Shown here: positions 35,680-45,779 of the stretch, piece after piece
Layout: each line of letters starts with the position of its first letter
Numbering within the stretch: the first letter of the stretch is position 1
Assembly (NCBI GenBank): GCA_027575805.1
Contig: JANBPU010000001.1
Coordinates: 248,001 to 312,000 of the forward strand
Direction of reading: 5' to 3'
Length of the DNA stretch: 64,000 nt
Source: Mycoemilia scoparia
Taxonomy: Eukaryota; Kickxellomycota; Kickxellomycetes; Kickxellales; Kickxellaceae
Notes under the pieces: generated by a model
Seen by the model: only the letters and a program-made list of their open reading frames with translations
Database searches by the model: none
Told to the model about the DNA's origin: nothing
Position numbers and translations under genes: made by a program

Positions 35680-37772
35680 ATGTCATTTCTGTTTTATTCA
35701 TTTTACTTTTGGTCGAATTCCCACGGAAATATGACAGTGTTAGTTACGTGCAGAGACCAGCGCTTAGTCCTGGTTGCTATTAGTACCACGGTGGCCTCAC
35801 TAATCACACTATACGTAGTCTCATCATCAAAACCCAGACAAAAGAAACCCATAGAAAAGAAGCAGACCAAGGCAACAAAGAGAACCAAACATTTGTGTAG
35901 GTTATGAAACTTCAATTTGCAAATGTCTACCAGTACTCCTGTTAACAGGGAAAAGGCAGTAAATTAAATAACTTGTGTGCTTTATCAATTTTTAGTTTAT
36001 CCTCGAGGAATCCACAATATGGGAAATACATGTTACATGAACTCGATTCTCCAGGCAAGTTAAAGTGCTTTATTGTGTTTTCTGGCCATATAGCAAGATT
36101 TCACTTGGGATCAAGCATATTATAGGCAGAAATGGGCCCTCATCAAATTTTGGCCCAATCGTCAGCATATTTTATATGCAAGTCCTTGGGACCCATTTTT
36201 GCCTAAGGCTTTGGGAAATATGACCATATACAAATAATTAATTTGCCTATTCACCTGCATACAGAGCTTGGCTTCAATGGATATTTTTGTAAACTATCTT
36301 AAAGAATTGGAAGATAACTGTAAATATATAGAGGGGTCAAAGCCTTCAAAGGAAATGCAATGCGATTTGACAATCATAAAAACTCTAAAGGAAATAATGG
36401 TTGCATTACAGCCAAACTCACGACAATTGCCAGCTATCTTGCCGAATAACCTGGTGCAGTGCCTAAAGAAAAAAGCAAGGTGGCTTTCAGGTCGCAACCA
36501 GCAGGACGCTCAGGAATTCTTCCAGATAGTCTCTAATCTCCTGTCAATAAAGAAGCATGATGAAAAAATACCATTGCTGGATGTGGAATCTCTAATCAAA
36601 GAGGTAAAAGTCTAAATAAAAGTGTCAATATTTTAAATCGGAAAATGTACTGATATATTATTTGCTATTTACACAGAATGGAGTGTATGGCCAAGATGAT
36701 GCCGATGACACCAAAACCTTGTTAAAAGACCCATTCCAACGCTACCCAAGAGACTTTAAAAGCCCATTCGTTGGCCTCGCTGCAAATAGGGTAACATGTA
36801 CCAAATGCGGATATATGGTAATACGATGTTTTATAACTTTCATGTACTTAACGCAATATATATTCAGCAATTTACCAATACTGAAAATATGATATTTAGG
36901 CTGCAATTCGACATTTTACATTTGATAATCTTTCTCTCGTAGTTCCACTTAAGGTATGTATTAAGCAATTTACCGTTAACATGCATCTCAGATATGTATT
37001 TCTACATATATTCTAATTATATTATTTGAAATCCTAGAACCAATGTACCATCGAAGATTGCCTGAGGTCTTACACAGTCATTGATCAGCTAGACGACTTT
37101 AAATGTCGGAAATGTTCAATCTTGGAGACCCTCAAAACATATGAACGAATTTTTGAGAGATTATCCTCACAAAACACAGCAAAACGAAAGCACCAACTAG
37201 CCAAACTTGAAAAGCATATCTCTAAGCTTAAAAATATAGTATTACGGTGCGAATATGACAAAGAAATAAAAGAGTTCAAACTCGAGGCACCCAAGCACTG
37301 CCAGTCAACAAAACATATCATGATCGCCCGAACGCCACGCATACTATGCCTGCATCTTTCAAGATCAATTTTCCTTCCCTCTGGGCATGCCGGGAAAAAC
37401 CCTTGTAGAATAAAAATACAGTCTATACTTGACATTTCGGAATTTACCACAACGGGTCACATCAATACTCGCCCTTGGGAACCCCTCTCTAGCCAAAGTC
37501 TTCAACCATCAAAACAGCAATTCTTAGATAGCCGGAATTCGTGTCGATATCGCCTTTATTCTGTTGTTGTGCATGCAGGCACTCATGATTCTGGACACTA
37601 TTATGTGTATAGGAGGGTTAGTCAAGATGGAGAAAATTGCCAACAGTTTAAGCAAGCGACTGATTGCGACAAGTGGGCTAGAATATCGGATTCAGATATA
37701 ACCTTTGTAGATGAGACCACAGTTCTTCAATGTGCTGACGCTTACATGCTGTTTTACCAGCGGATCGATTAA
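35680..37772 (+). CDS. Ubiquitin-specific protease with N-terminal membrane anchor (USP30/Ubp16-like)
   Basis: Cysteine protease that removes ubiquitin. Exons 35680-35896, 35996-36054, 36265-36603, 36677-36817, 36900-36953 and 37038-37772 give 514 residues. One hydrophobic helix (LVLVAISTTVASLITLYVVS) at about residues 30-50 is followed by a Lys/Arg-rich stretch (KPRQKKPIEKKQTKATKRTK). Catalytic Cys lies in HNMGNTCYMNSILQ and catalytic His in HAGTHDSGHYYVY. The partner Asp lies in WARISDSDITFVDE, and two CxxC pairs (CTKCGY, CRKC) match the USP zinc finger. Yeast Ubp16 and mammalian USP30 are anchored to the mitochondrial outer membrane by such an N-terminal helix, so that location is likely but inferred. 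Intron 2 (36055-36264) uses a GC donor and carries MITE-B. Confidence 0.9.
36055..36264 (+). other. GC-AG intron in USP gene, carrying MITE-B
   Basis: Donor AG|GCAAGT follows NSILQ and the acceptor is TACAG before SLASMD. Using the next GT (36059) breaks the frame. At 210 bp it is one of the longest introns in the window, explained by the element inside. Confidence 0.78.
36110..36240 (+). mobile_element. MITE-B copy inside USP intron
   Basis: Core TAGGCAGAAATGGGCCCTCA at 36123 and an inverse end GACCCATTTTTGCCTAA (36190-36206), so the ends are near-inverse repeats. A second copy lies at 44040-44155 with shared internal blocks CATCANATTTTGGCNCAAT and flank similarity CACTTG..ATCAA. Confidence 0.72.
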
Positions 37773-38347
37773 ATTAAACTCTGCTTTTAGAAATTTGATA
37801 TTGCTACTTATTTACATTGCATTCCCAAATGGTGCACTAATAATATACACTCACTACAAAATTATAAGTCGGCTTGTTATTTTTCCTGATATGTGGTATG
37901 AGTTTGTGAGCGTAAAGCCTATTGCTAAAGCTACCGTTAGAAGCAATTCATTTTTGTCCAGTATAAATTGAATATCAACTATTTGGTCGAATTTCACTAT
38001 TGATCAAATGTATGATAAACAGCACCCTTGAGAAATCTGTCCATTTTATCAAAGAATTATTTAAACATCCTTTTAGCATTTATTATGCATTGTTGACTAG
38101 ATTTTTTAGGGCTTAAAGCGACAACTCTGCTCCTTGATTAAATCGGGCTTCTAATCAATTAGTACTTTGCGTCATCAGCATCTGCCTGCCTGAACTTGTT
38201 GTGTTTGCCTAAACCAACTGACGCGTAATAGACAAGCAAAATTCAAACTTGGCTCTACATTTATCCAATTTCTTTCACATAGTCTGCATTACAAAACCCT
38301 CCTACCCTTCACAAATTCAAGATATAGAAAACGAAAACACATAAATT
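37773..38347. other. Intergenic region USP gene - PSMA2
   Basis: 575 bp between two same-strand genes. AT-rich. I see no gene, no repeat match and no RNA gene in it. Presumably it contains the USP gene's 3' end and the PSMA2 promoter. Confidence 0.4.
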
Positions 38348-39403
38348 ATGAGCTACAACTTTTCACTGACAACCTTCTTAAAAAAGGGTGAGCTTGGACA
38401 GATTGGCAATGCTTTGGCTGCAGTTAGAAAGGGTCATACATCGGTTGGAATCAGAGGTAAGAATTTGTCTTCATATCCTTATGCAAGCTTAACGCTAGCT
38501 TTGTTATCCCAGTTGGTCTAAGAGCAAGAGGAATCAAGGTCAAAGTTGCTTTAAAAATCATTTATTTTCATATATATATACTTATAGGAAAGAATACAGT
38601 AGTTATTGCAACAAAGATCAGTGATGAGAGCGCATTGGTAGACAATGATAGTCTTGAACATGTTGCCATTATCTGTGATAACATTGGAATGGTATATTCG
38701 GGCCTTTCTCCCGATTTCCGTGTGTTGGTTGCTAAAGCACGCAAGATAGCACAAGAATATAAACTAGATATGGGTGAATATCCACCTGCTACCATCCTTG
38801 TTAAGAAGATAGCAAGCGTATGCCAAGAATTCACACAAATGGGGTATGTACAAGACCCTCTCATTTATTCACACTAACTCGACTCATATCCACACTCATA
38901 ATTTCAAAACAACAAATGTTTTTTATGTTCGTATTTGTAGTGGTGTAAGACCCTTTGGTGTTTCCATTTTGATTGCTGGATTCGATGATGGAAAGCCATC
39001 GCTTTACCAAGTTGATCCATCAGGTTTATACTTCCGTTGGAAGGCAACTGCTATCGGAAAGCATTACGAAAAGACCAAGGAATTCCTTGAGAGAAGGCAA
39101 GATGCTCTGATACCAAAATATCCCTCTAGGGTTGTGAAAACCATCATGTGATGCAGCAATTGCTAATATGTTAATCTGCAAAATAGACATACCGAAGAAA
39201 CCACAGAAGCAGATGATATCGGAACAATCATATCTGCCCTCAAAGAATGCAGCGATGGAGAAGTTACTGAAAACTCGCTATCAATTGGTGTTTTGAACTT
39301 CTCTCCACCTAATCAAAACTTCAACACCAGCACTGTCCCTGTACCATCTTTCAAAAGGCTTTCTAAGTCTGAGATACGAGAACACCTTGCCCTATTAGCT
39401 TAA
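38348..39403 (+). CDS. PRE8: Proteasome subunit alpha type 2 (PSMA2/Pre8), divergent
   Basis: Alpha2 is one of seven outer-ring subunits of the 20S proteasome. Exons 38348-38456, 38588-38843, 38941-39096 and 39187-39403 give 245 residues. The start [10 protein letters not shown] matches the YSFSLTTF of alpha2, and [20 protein letters not shown] with [20 protein letters not shown] are clear alpha2 matches. Length is typical (234 in human). Oddities: the block normally SPSGKLVQIEYALAAV reads [16 protein letters not shown], losing the E-Y pair found in almost every alpha subunit. Intron 3 uses a GC donor (AG|GCAAGA at 39097), which restores the length of the human FLEKR...LTLKE segment (25 residues in both). 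The tail is longer than in human. This may be a diverged paralogue rather than the only alpha2 gene. Confidence 0.85.
39097..39186 (+). other. GC-AG intron in PSMA2
   Basis: Donor AG|GCAAGA follows FLERR and the acceptor AAATAG precedes HTEET. This gives a 25-residue segment aligning gap-free with human PSMA2. A GT at 39148 would keep the frame but insert 17 unmatched residues. Confidence 0.68.
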
Positions 39404-39556
39404 GCCAAGTCTGTATTTTTCACATGCACAGATTTTGACATGATATAACATTTCTATTAAATTCTACAAATCTTTTACAAAATTACTAATGAAAATGGGT
39501 ACCGACATTTCCCAACATCGTTACATAATCTATAAATAAGGACGGTGTCTATGATC

Positions 39557-40163
39557 CTACAAATTCTTTTCTTTCTGCATCTTCTTTTCCAGCTCGACAA
39601 ATGCCCGAACTGTTGGATCTACCAACTTTCTTAGACTTGATTCTTGATATTCAGAAGGCACAGGCTTAGATTGAGCAACAAGCACCTCCCTTATATATCG
39701 TGCCTGGCTGAGATATTGCTCCATCTCCTGATCATAGATATCCCAAACGCAATATTCACATCCACTATTGATATCAGAATTAGTACAATTAGTTGAAGCA
39801 TGAAAATGAATTGAGTATCCATTTGTGTCCAAAAAGGTCGAATAATACTTGCCTTCCACAACACATTCCATCTTCCGGTGGCTCGGGAGCTGGAAGCATT
39901 TGTCTTTGGAGTTTGTTGACGTCAACTTTGGTTAGATCCTTTTTAGCTTTGTTGGGTTCCTTTTTCCCTGACTCCTCAATACCCTTGGCATTATGATTGG
40001 TAACATCGACCGTAGCAACTGTGCTTTCTAATCGCTTTATTACTGCTCCAGACTGTGTATAGAAAGGCGATTTCCAGGGCTTATAGTATGATCTTGTTGA
40101 TAAGGTCGCTCGTGTTTTCAATGTGGTGTAGAGTATTCTATTAAATGAAAGTAATCTTGTCAT
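39557..40163 (-). CDS. Oxidoreductase-like domain protein (OXLD1 family), mitochondrial
   Basis: A short Cys-rich domain family of unknown exact activity, mostly mitochondrial. Exons 40163-39853 and 39764-39557, 172 residues. The start MTRLLSFNRILYTTLKTRAT, rich in Arg/Leu/Ser/Thr and lacking acids, looks like a presequence. A long basic linker ends in PAPEPPEDGMCCGSGCEYCV, followed by WDIYDQEMEQY. This equals the family signature (PPPP..CCMSGCPNCVW..Y..). The four Cys (CC...C..C) are typical. The intron splits the motif and must use a GC donor (AG|GCAAGT at 39852). A longer frame reaching 40205 starts only at TTG and is not used. The C-terminal ~50 residues (KLVDPTVRAFVELEKKM) are unassigned. 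Confidence 0.87.
39765..39852 (-). other. GC-AG intron in OXLD1-like gene
   Basis: Minus-strand donor AG|GCAAGT and acceptor AATAG|T. Only this splice makes CCGSGCEYCVW, the family signature. Confidence 0.8.
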
Positions 40164-40468
40164 TGGTTTAGAGTTTAAGATTATTCCTAATTTCCAAACT
40201 CCCAATATGCAAATTAGTCTATTATAAATTGTCAGCTTTTCATGTATGTTTGATCAAACAATTCAAGAAATATGGCTATGATATGACATTCAAGCATTAT
40301 GGGTGTAACTCCAGACTCCTGCACAGTTATGAAGCTGAGAGAAGGATTTGGCTTTGGCTTTAGTACATTTATAGTTGGAGATAATTTGTAGTAATAGAAT
40401 GCAAAAATCAAAAATTGAAAATAAAAATATTTAAATATACTAGAATAAAACATTAACTGGGATTGTGG
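40164..40468. other. Spacer OXLD1-like / Yvc1-like
   Basis: 305 bp spacer between two minus-strand genes. AT-rich; no feature recognised. Confidence 0.4.
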
Positions 40469-42916
40469 CTACTTTGTGTTATTTGTGCCAGAACGATCAC
40501 TCGAATCATCTATATTTCCAACAAGAAGCTCTGGCACATCATCAGCATCGTTTGCTAAGCCTTCATTAAGCCTATTGTTAAAGTCATCTTGGTTTAGCGG
40601 GGTAGACCCTGTGCTTGAGACGTAGCTTTGGTTTCCTAAATCTTCAAACAATTCAGAAGACGACCTAACGGTTGTGATTATAGGGACGGGTCGATTGCCG
40701 TATCCATTAACAAGCCTAATTCTATGGTGGTCATGGTGATTGTCTTGTAGCATAATATCGTTTAAAAATGAGCTATTAGTTTGTTTTAAGCTCACATCAT
40801 TACCAGCTAGTGTGTTTGTGCTCATTCCATTGCGTTGTTCAGTACTATGGTGCTCATCATCTGTATCGCTTTCACTGCTATTTTCGACTTCCCAAAACAA
40901 GTCAGGGACTTTGGCATCATTTTTGGCCCCGATTGTTTTGACATATTCCTGCATCTGCTTGATGATATAGTGGGTGAGTAGATGTGGAGAATATATAACT
41001 ACCAAAACCAGGCTTCTTGCCAACACAAACTTATGGACACTTATGAGCCTCTTCAACGGATTCATAGCTAGCTGTATAAGATTGAATGGTGGGACAAATG
41101 AATAGGCTGTATGGGCAGTGGCAAATTCCAATACCTTGACTGTCTTTGCAAAATGGAACTCGAATTTAGCATTGTCAAGTATACTGGCATAAGCCTGGTT
41201 GATAACGCCAATAAGGATATTATAGAGCACTAGAACCGATATTCCTATATACATTCCCATGACTACACGCCCAACAATGCTTCCAAACTGAGGGGCCATC
41301 TCGAATCCTGAATAGCTGTTTCCGAAAAAAACCAGTACCATCATCCCGCCTATATCACTCCATGTCTTTTTTTGGTACCTGATGCTTAGCAGCCAAAATG
41401 TCTGAAAAAACCCCATGGATACGATCACTAGAACAACAATAAAGAGTCCGGTGGATTGGATCATATGCTTTATTTGGATAACCAAAGTTCCAAAGAACTC
41501 GTACTGGTCAAGGACTGCCAATAAGCGTGGCCACAAAATAATGCCTATAAGGGACAAAAAGTCAAATGATGCATTTGTATACTCTCTAGCAAGCACATCA
41601 TTGTCAGCACCGCCCATATACACCAACCCCAGAGATGCTATTCTCAGAGCCATATATATCAAAACGACAGAATATATTATAATATCAATGGCATTCCACA
41701 AATTCTTGCTGTATACAATCAGACCACTTTCTCTCACTTGTCTGGCCTCATCGATCATTTGAGCAAACGCTACAAGGCAAAAAAGTATCTCATACCAACT
41801 GGGCGCCAGAGTAGCACTATACAGCGTCATGAAATGAAAGAAGAGAAAGAAGGCAAAGTGGATCGTTACAACGCTATTTTGAAAGCAAGGGATTCTAAGT
41901 GGCAACAGTATTTTCGCCAACTTGATCTCTAACCAGGAATAGCGGGCACCATCAGGCATCAAGAACAGCGTATTTGGAGTGGGGATTTCGGCCATATTTC
42001 CGTTTGCAGTGTTTGGGATAAGAAGCAAGGAGTTTTCTTCTGATGCTCTATCTTGGGAGGTGCTGTACAGATCTGTTCCGTAAATCGTAGTTGATGCTCT
42101 ACCAAGTTGAGGCGGTGGGGTTGGAGAAGATGATTGTGCTCCGCTCGGCCCTGACACCGGAATCAGGGCTCCTGTATCCCTGGAGTCACCATGGCTGCAA
42201 GCAGGCATGTCAAGTTTGTGTCCCTTCCAGGATATATGTCCAAACCACAGTCTGTCAGTCATTTCTTGGACTATCTGGTTTGCCGTGAAAAGCTTGGCCT
42301 CAGTTCGCGCTGCAGTTTCTAGGAGCCTTTCTGACTCATTAAACTCGGATAGCACATGCCTCAAGTTATTCTGGGCTCTTTGCAACTTTTTTGTAACTGT
42401 CCCTTCAAAAACAGCTGATAGATGATCACTAGCAGATTTAGTGACATTATTAGTAAATTGCAAGCAGAACGCAAGTGTTAATGCGGCCTTTCCTTTATAT
42501 TGTAGATCCTGGACTATCCTGATCGATAGTAGTTCCGCTATATCTGCCCGGGTTGTGTGGATATCTGCATGCCTCGGTCTGTTCTTGGCTAGAATCTGGT
42601 ATATTCCTCGTGCACAGAGGCAAGCAAAGGGTAGACAGAAGGCATCCGAGTTTTTCTTTTTCCTAATGTACCTGTGTAATGGGTCTATTATACGATTTTT
42701 TATATTCTGTGACTTGACAAGGTTATGAGACAATGGAACGTTGACCCTTTCCAAAAGTAGTAAATATATTTGGACAACAGCTTCATAGGTATCGACAGTA
42801 TCATCGCCATCATCACCATCACAATTTTGGACGCCTAATGCTAACTGCTCGCTAGCAGCCTCACTTCTCTGATTATTGCCTCCCCCCGTCGGATGAATCA
42901 TAGAATCCACAGCCAT
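40469..42916 (-). CDS. Yvc1-like TRP family cation channel
   Basis: Fungal Yvc1 is a vacuolar calcium-release channel. This intronless gene encodes 815 residues, longer than yeast Yvc1 (675). An N-terminal soluble region (about 1-330), with a basic KNRIIDPLHRYIRKKKN segment and a helical region containing KLQRAQNNLRHVLSEFN, precedes about six hydrophobic segments between roughly 350 and 620. The segment before the last helix, SDIGGMMVLVFFGNSYSGFE, is the probable pore, followed by VLVLYNILIGVINQAYASIL, a typical S6. The C-terminal tail is acidic and Ser/Asn-rich. Homology to Yvc1 is by architecture and by the S5-S6 block. The location is inferred to be vacuolar or another internal membrane. 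Confidence 0.83.
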   Translation of the reverse strand: MAVDSMIHPTGGGNNQRSEAASEQLALGVQNCDGDDGDDTVDTYEAVVQIYLLLLERVNVPLSHNLVKSQNIKNRIIDPLHRYIRKKKNSDAFCLPFACLCARGIYQILAKNRPRHADIHTTRADIAELLSIRIVQDLQYKGKAALTLAFCLQFTNNVTKSASDHLSAVFEGTVTKKLQRAQNNLRHVLSEFNESERLLETAARTEAKLFTANQIVQEMTDRLWFGHISWKGHKLDMPACSHGDSRDTGALIPVSGPSGAQSSSPTPPPQLGRASTTIYGTDLYSTSQDRASEENSLLLIPNTANGNMAEIPTPNTLFLMPDGARYSWLEIKLAKILLPLRIPCFQNSVVTIHFAFFLFFHFMTLYSATLAPSWYEILFCLVAFAQMIDEARQVRESGLIVYSKNLWNAIDIIIYSVVLIYMALRIASLGLVYMGGADNDVLAREYTNASFDFLSLIGIILWPRLLAVLDQYEFFGTLVIQIKHMIQSTGLFIVVLVIVSMGFFQTFWLLSIRYQKKTWSDIGGMMVLVFFGNSYSGFEMAPQFGSIVGRVVMGMYIGISVLVLYNILIGVINQAYASILDNAKFEFHFAKTVKVLEFATAHTAYSFVPPFNLIQLAMNPLKRLISVHKFVLARSLVLVVIYSPHLLTHYIIKQMQEYVKTIGAKNDAKVPDLFWEVENSSESDTDDEHHSTEQRNGMSTNTLAGNDVSLKQTNSSFLNDIMLQDNHHDHHRIRLVNGYGNRPVPIITTVRSSSELFEDLGNQSYVSSTGSTPLNQDDFNNRLNEGLANDADDVPELLVGNIDDSSDRSGTNNTK

Positions 42917-43883
42917 GGAAATAAGGATTGTAAGAAAAAGATATGGAAATGTAGGTTAATGACAATCAGAAACTCTGAAAATCAGCTGAGCTTACGTGTT
43001 TAAATATCTCATAGGAGTTGTTGATTTTTTGAAGATGGCTTGTTGTCGGATTAGATCGTATCCCACATCTTATATTTTACTAACGAATAAACTAGATACC
43101 ATCCCATCAAAAGCTTAGTATAAAAGTACCTCCCGAAAAGTCGCACTAAAAAAACTGCAAAGACCAAAACGATACCATCATAAATCTAATTATCAATCTT
43201 TCACAATATTTCTTTTGTGATGCTAAATCATACTACTAACTAGACTATCTTAAAAAGTACCTACACTTTGTGTTTAATATTCAAATTTTAGAGATGCCGA
43301 CAGCAATTTATTTGCACATAGTCCAGATTGATTTATAAAAAATATTTTGAGAAATCAATAAATAGCTCTAGAATAAAAGTCGTAACCGAGTAAAGACTGT
43401 ATTTGCTTCGTTTGTGGTCATTCCAGGAATTGATTTTCCAATGTCCCACAAAAATCACACTATATAGATTTCTAATCCAATTTCTTCTGCTTGGGTATAG
43501 ATAACGCCCAAAATAAAGTTTATGTCATCGGCATGAAATTTGAAAATGGCCTATTTGGCCAACATTAATATTATAATGTCAATAGACTGGTGCTTCATTA
43601 ACAAAAACAATATTTCAATATCACACTACTCTTGGGTATTAATGAGGTTGCTCTGTAAAGAAAAGTGTATGGAAATGAAAACAAAACACTAATGAAAATT
43701 GATTTATTCATATTAGGTGGCTACTTTCCTGGGTACGAATACTTGAAGTATGCTAATAACTATATGTGTTGCTTAGGTGAAATGTGTAGAAAATGCTGTG
43801 TAAAAAAAAACAAAAAAATGGGAACGAAAATTCAACCCATTGTAGGAAAGTACAATATATGCCATGCAATATATGGGCCATTA

Positions 43884-43966
43884 TTTTTGAAGGGTGACTA
43901 TTTGTTAATAAATAGTGGCCACCCATTTGGCTGGGATTTCCCCTATCAACATTCACCCTTCAAAAA
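43884..43966 (+). mobile_element. MITE-A, best-preserved copy (TTA target duplication)
   Basis: 83 bp element with perfect inverted ends TTTTTGAAGGGTGA / TCACCCTTCAAAAA, flanked by TTA at both 43881-43883 and 43967-43969. Short size, long inverted ends and a TWA target site match PIF/Harbinger-type MITEs. No coding capacity. Confidence 0.82.
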
Positions 43967-44039
43967 TTATGATCCATATTTGCAATGGCCAAAAGTAGTT
44001 ATTAAGTTAACAAATATGGTGATATATCACTTGAAATCA

Positions 44040-44155
44040 AATGTATGGTAGGCAGAAATGGGTCTTCATCAGATTTTGGCTCAATTACAAGACATTTCAT
44101 ATACAACTCTCCTGGGGACCCATTGTCGACTAAGTCCTTGCAAAATCTGGGTCAT
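44040..44155 (+). mobile_element. MITE-B copy 2
   Basis: It carries TAGGCAGAAATGGGTCTTCA (44049) and GGGACCCATTGTCGACTAAG (44115), the same order as the copy in the USP intron. It lies 74 bp right of the MITE-A copy. Confidence 0.7.
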
Positions 44156-44189
44156 ATAGTGAAGATTGTGGTAATACATTTTGATACTA

Positions 44190-45779
44190 CTATTCCTGCC
44201 CCCGTCGTCCGACAATATTGAGGATCATATCGATGCTCTTTGTTCCCATGTCGTAAATGTATACATTGGTTTTTTCCGAAAACATGGACTTGTGGGCTGT
44301 GATTTCATCCTCTGCATTGGACGGTATGGCGCTGAACAAATGGCTCGCATGCTGTGGAGGAAGGCTGATAAAGCACCGCTTGTTTATATATTTTGTATCC
44401 GTTAGCTGATTATAGAAACAATGTATAAAGATGTCATTCCTCTGCATCAGCCTGTTCATTCTATAAAACATCCATAGAGGTAGAAAGTCAAAGGCTACTT
44501 TTATACCATCATTGCGAGTACATACTATACTAGCTGTAGCTAATAATAGCACACCTTACCTTTGTTCCAATTCGTTGGTAATGAAAACTGATTTGGCAAA
44601 AAGCAGATGGCCCATCAGGTAGTCGACCCCAGCGTTAATTTCCTTTCTATGGACATACGCAGCAGTGAGCCCCGCAGCACCCAACGCCAAGGCTCCCCAT
44701 TTTGCTAGCTTCCACCTATTTGCATTCTTTTCATGCTTGGCGTCCGCCTCAGCGTCAGTGGCAACCCCGCTACTCATTGAAGCTGTCCCAGCAGTGGATG
44801 AGTTGACGTTGCCACCATAGCCAGTAGAACCATTCATGGCTGCACCTGAAATCCCGCCGGGTCCGTTAGACGCTGGTGGATGGTTATAATTTACATTTCC
44901 ACTATTTGCTTTGGACTCTTCTTGTTGTTCCTTTTCGTCTGCCCACAATGCAAATGCACCGGCAGCAGCAGGTACAAGCCATGACTTTGCGGTATTAAAA
45001 TGGTGATATGCCGTATCACTGACAAGCTCGTTGTTTATACCATAAAATGGTGTGTCATATGCCAGAACCCCTCCAATCTCTACGCTGCTGTTTCGGTAGG
45101 GTGTCAAGGAGGCCAAACTGGTACTTGAGTAATCATTTGGATCAAAACCGCACATATAACTTGTTTCCAACGGAGCTTGAGGACCAGCTCTAAAGCCAGT
45201 AGTTGTGGGATATGTGCCCCCGATTTGCGATATCGGGTATTGTTGCTGTTCCTCCTGCTGCATCCGCTCCTCTTGATATCTTGCATCATTGGGTGATTGT
45301 GACAATTTCCCAGGAGAGGAGAGGTCTACCAACACTGCAGTACTGGCTTCAGATGAATCGTTGTTATCTGATGCCAGCCTTGAAAATTTGGCATTAATTT
45401 CGTTGGCTTTCTTGAAATTGTCTGCTAATAAGAGGGATGAATCGGCGGCTAATAACCCGCCCATAGAATGACCAAGTAGGACAACGACTATATTTATTCC
45501 TCCCCTATCCTGGTACTGATCAAAAAGGATTTCGATTTCTGTCAACAGCCACCGATTAAAGTCTTTGACTGCTGATTCTAATGTCCCCTGGGTTTTGTAT
45601 GAGGGATATAGCTTGCAATCCACATCCCATGACATTAGTGTATTTGATAACACCATTTGAAGACGTGGCGGGAAGTCCTTGAAGGTGTTGTCAGAGCCCC
45701 GAAACCCATGGATGAATACCAATAGTAGAAGGTTATTGTCATTGCCATTACGGCTACTATATATGCCCTCAGAAACCAT
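44190..45779 (-). CDS. DUF676-type alpha/beta hydrolase (putative lipase), conserved fungal family
   Basis: Two exons, 45779-44560 and 44460-44190, for 496 residues. The start at 45779 is the first ATG; TTG at 45785 just upstream is not used. LLVFIHGFRGSD (about 20-31) is the HG oxyanion element and VVLLGHSMGGLL (about 102) is the nucleophile elbow with the catalytic Ser. A serine/glycine/asparagine-rich region spans about 270-350. A hydrophobic helix around 370 (WGALALGAAGLTAAYVHRKE) is followed by VDYLMGHLLFAKSVFITNEL and the C-terminal DEITAHKSMF, the likely catalytic His; these tail blocks match a fungal DUF676 family. The substrate is unknown. The helix suggests membrane binding. Confidence 0.84.

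Larger units (their letters stand above)
42917..44189. other. Gene-free region with MITE-A and MITE-B copies
   Basis: 1.27 kb between the Yvc1-like start and the hydrolase stop. Its right half holds MITE-A (43884-43966) and MITE-B (44040-44155); the rest is AT-rich with no recognised gene. The 128-codon frame 43665-44051 is made partly of MITE sequence. Confidence 0.5.

Noticed and set aside
39097..39150. PSMA2 exon 3 ending at a GT donor (39148)
   Set aside because: It keeps the frame but inserts 17 residues with no counterpart. The GC donor gives a gap-free 25-residue alignment with human PSMA2. Not excluded as an alternative isoform.
43665..44051. 128-codon frame in the MITE-A/MITE-B area
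   Set aside because: It runs through the MITE-A inverted repeat and has no sensible content.
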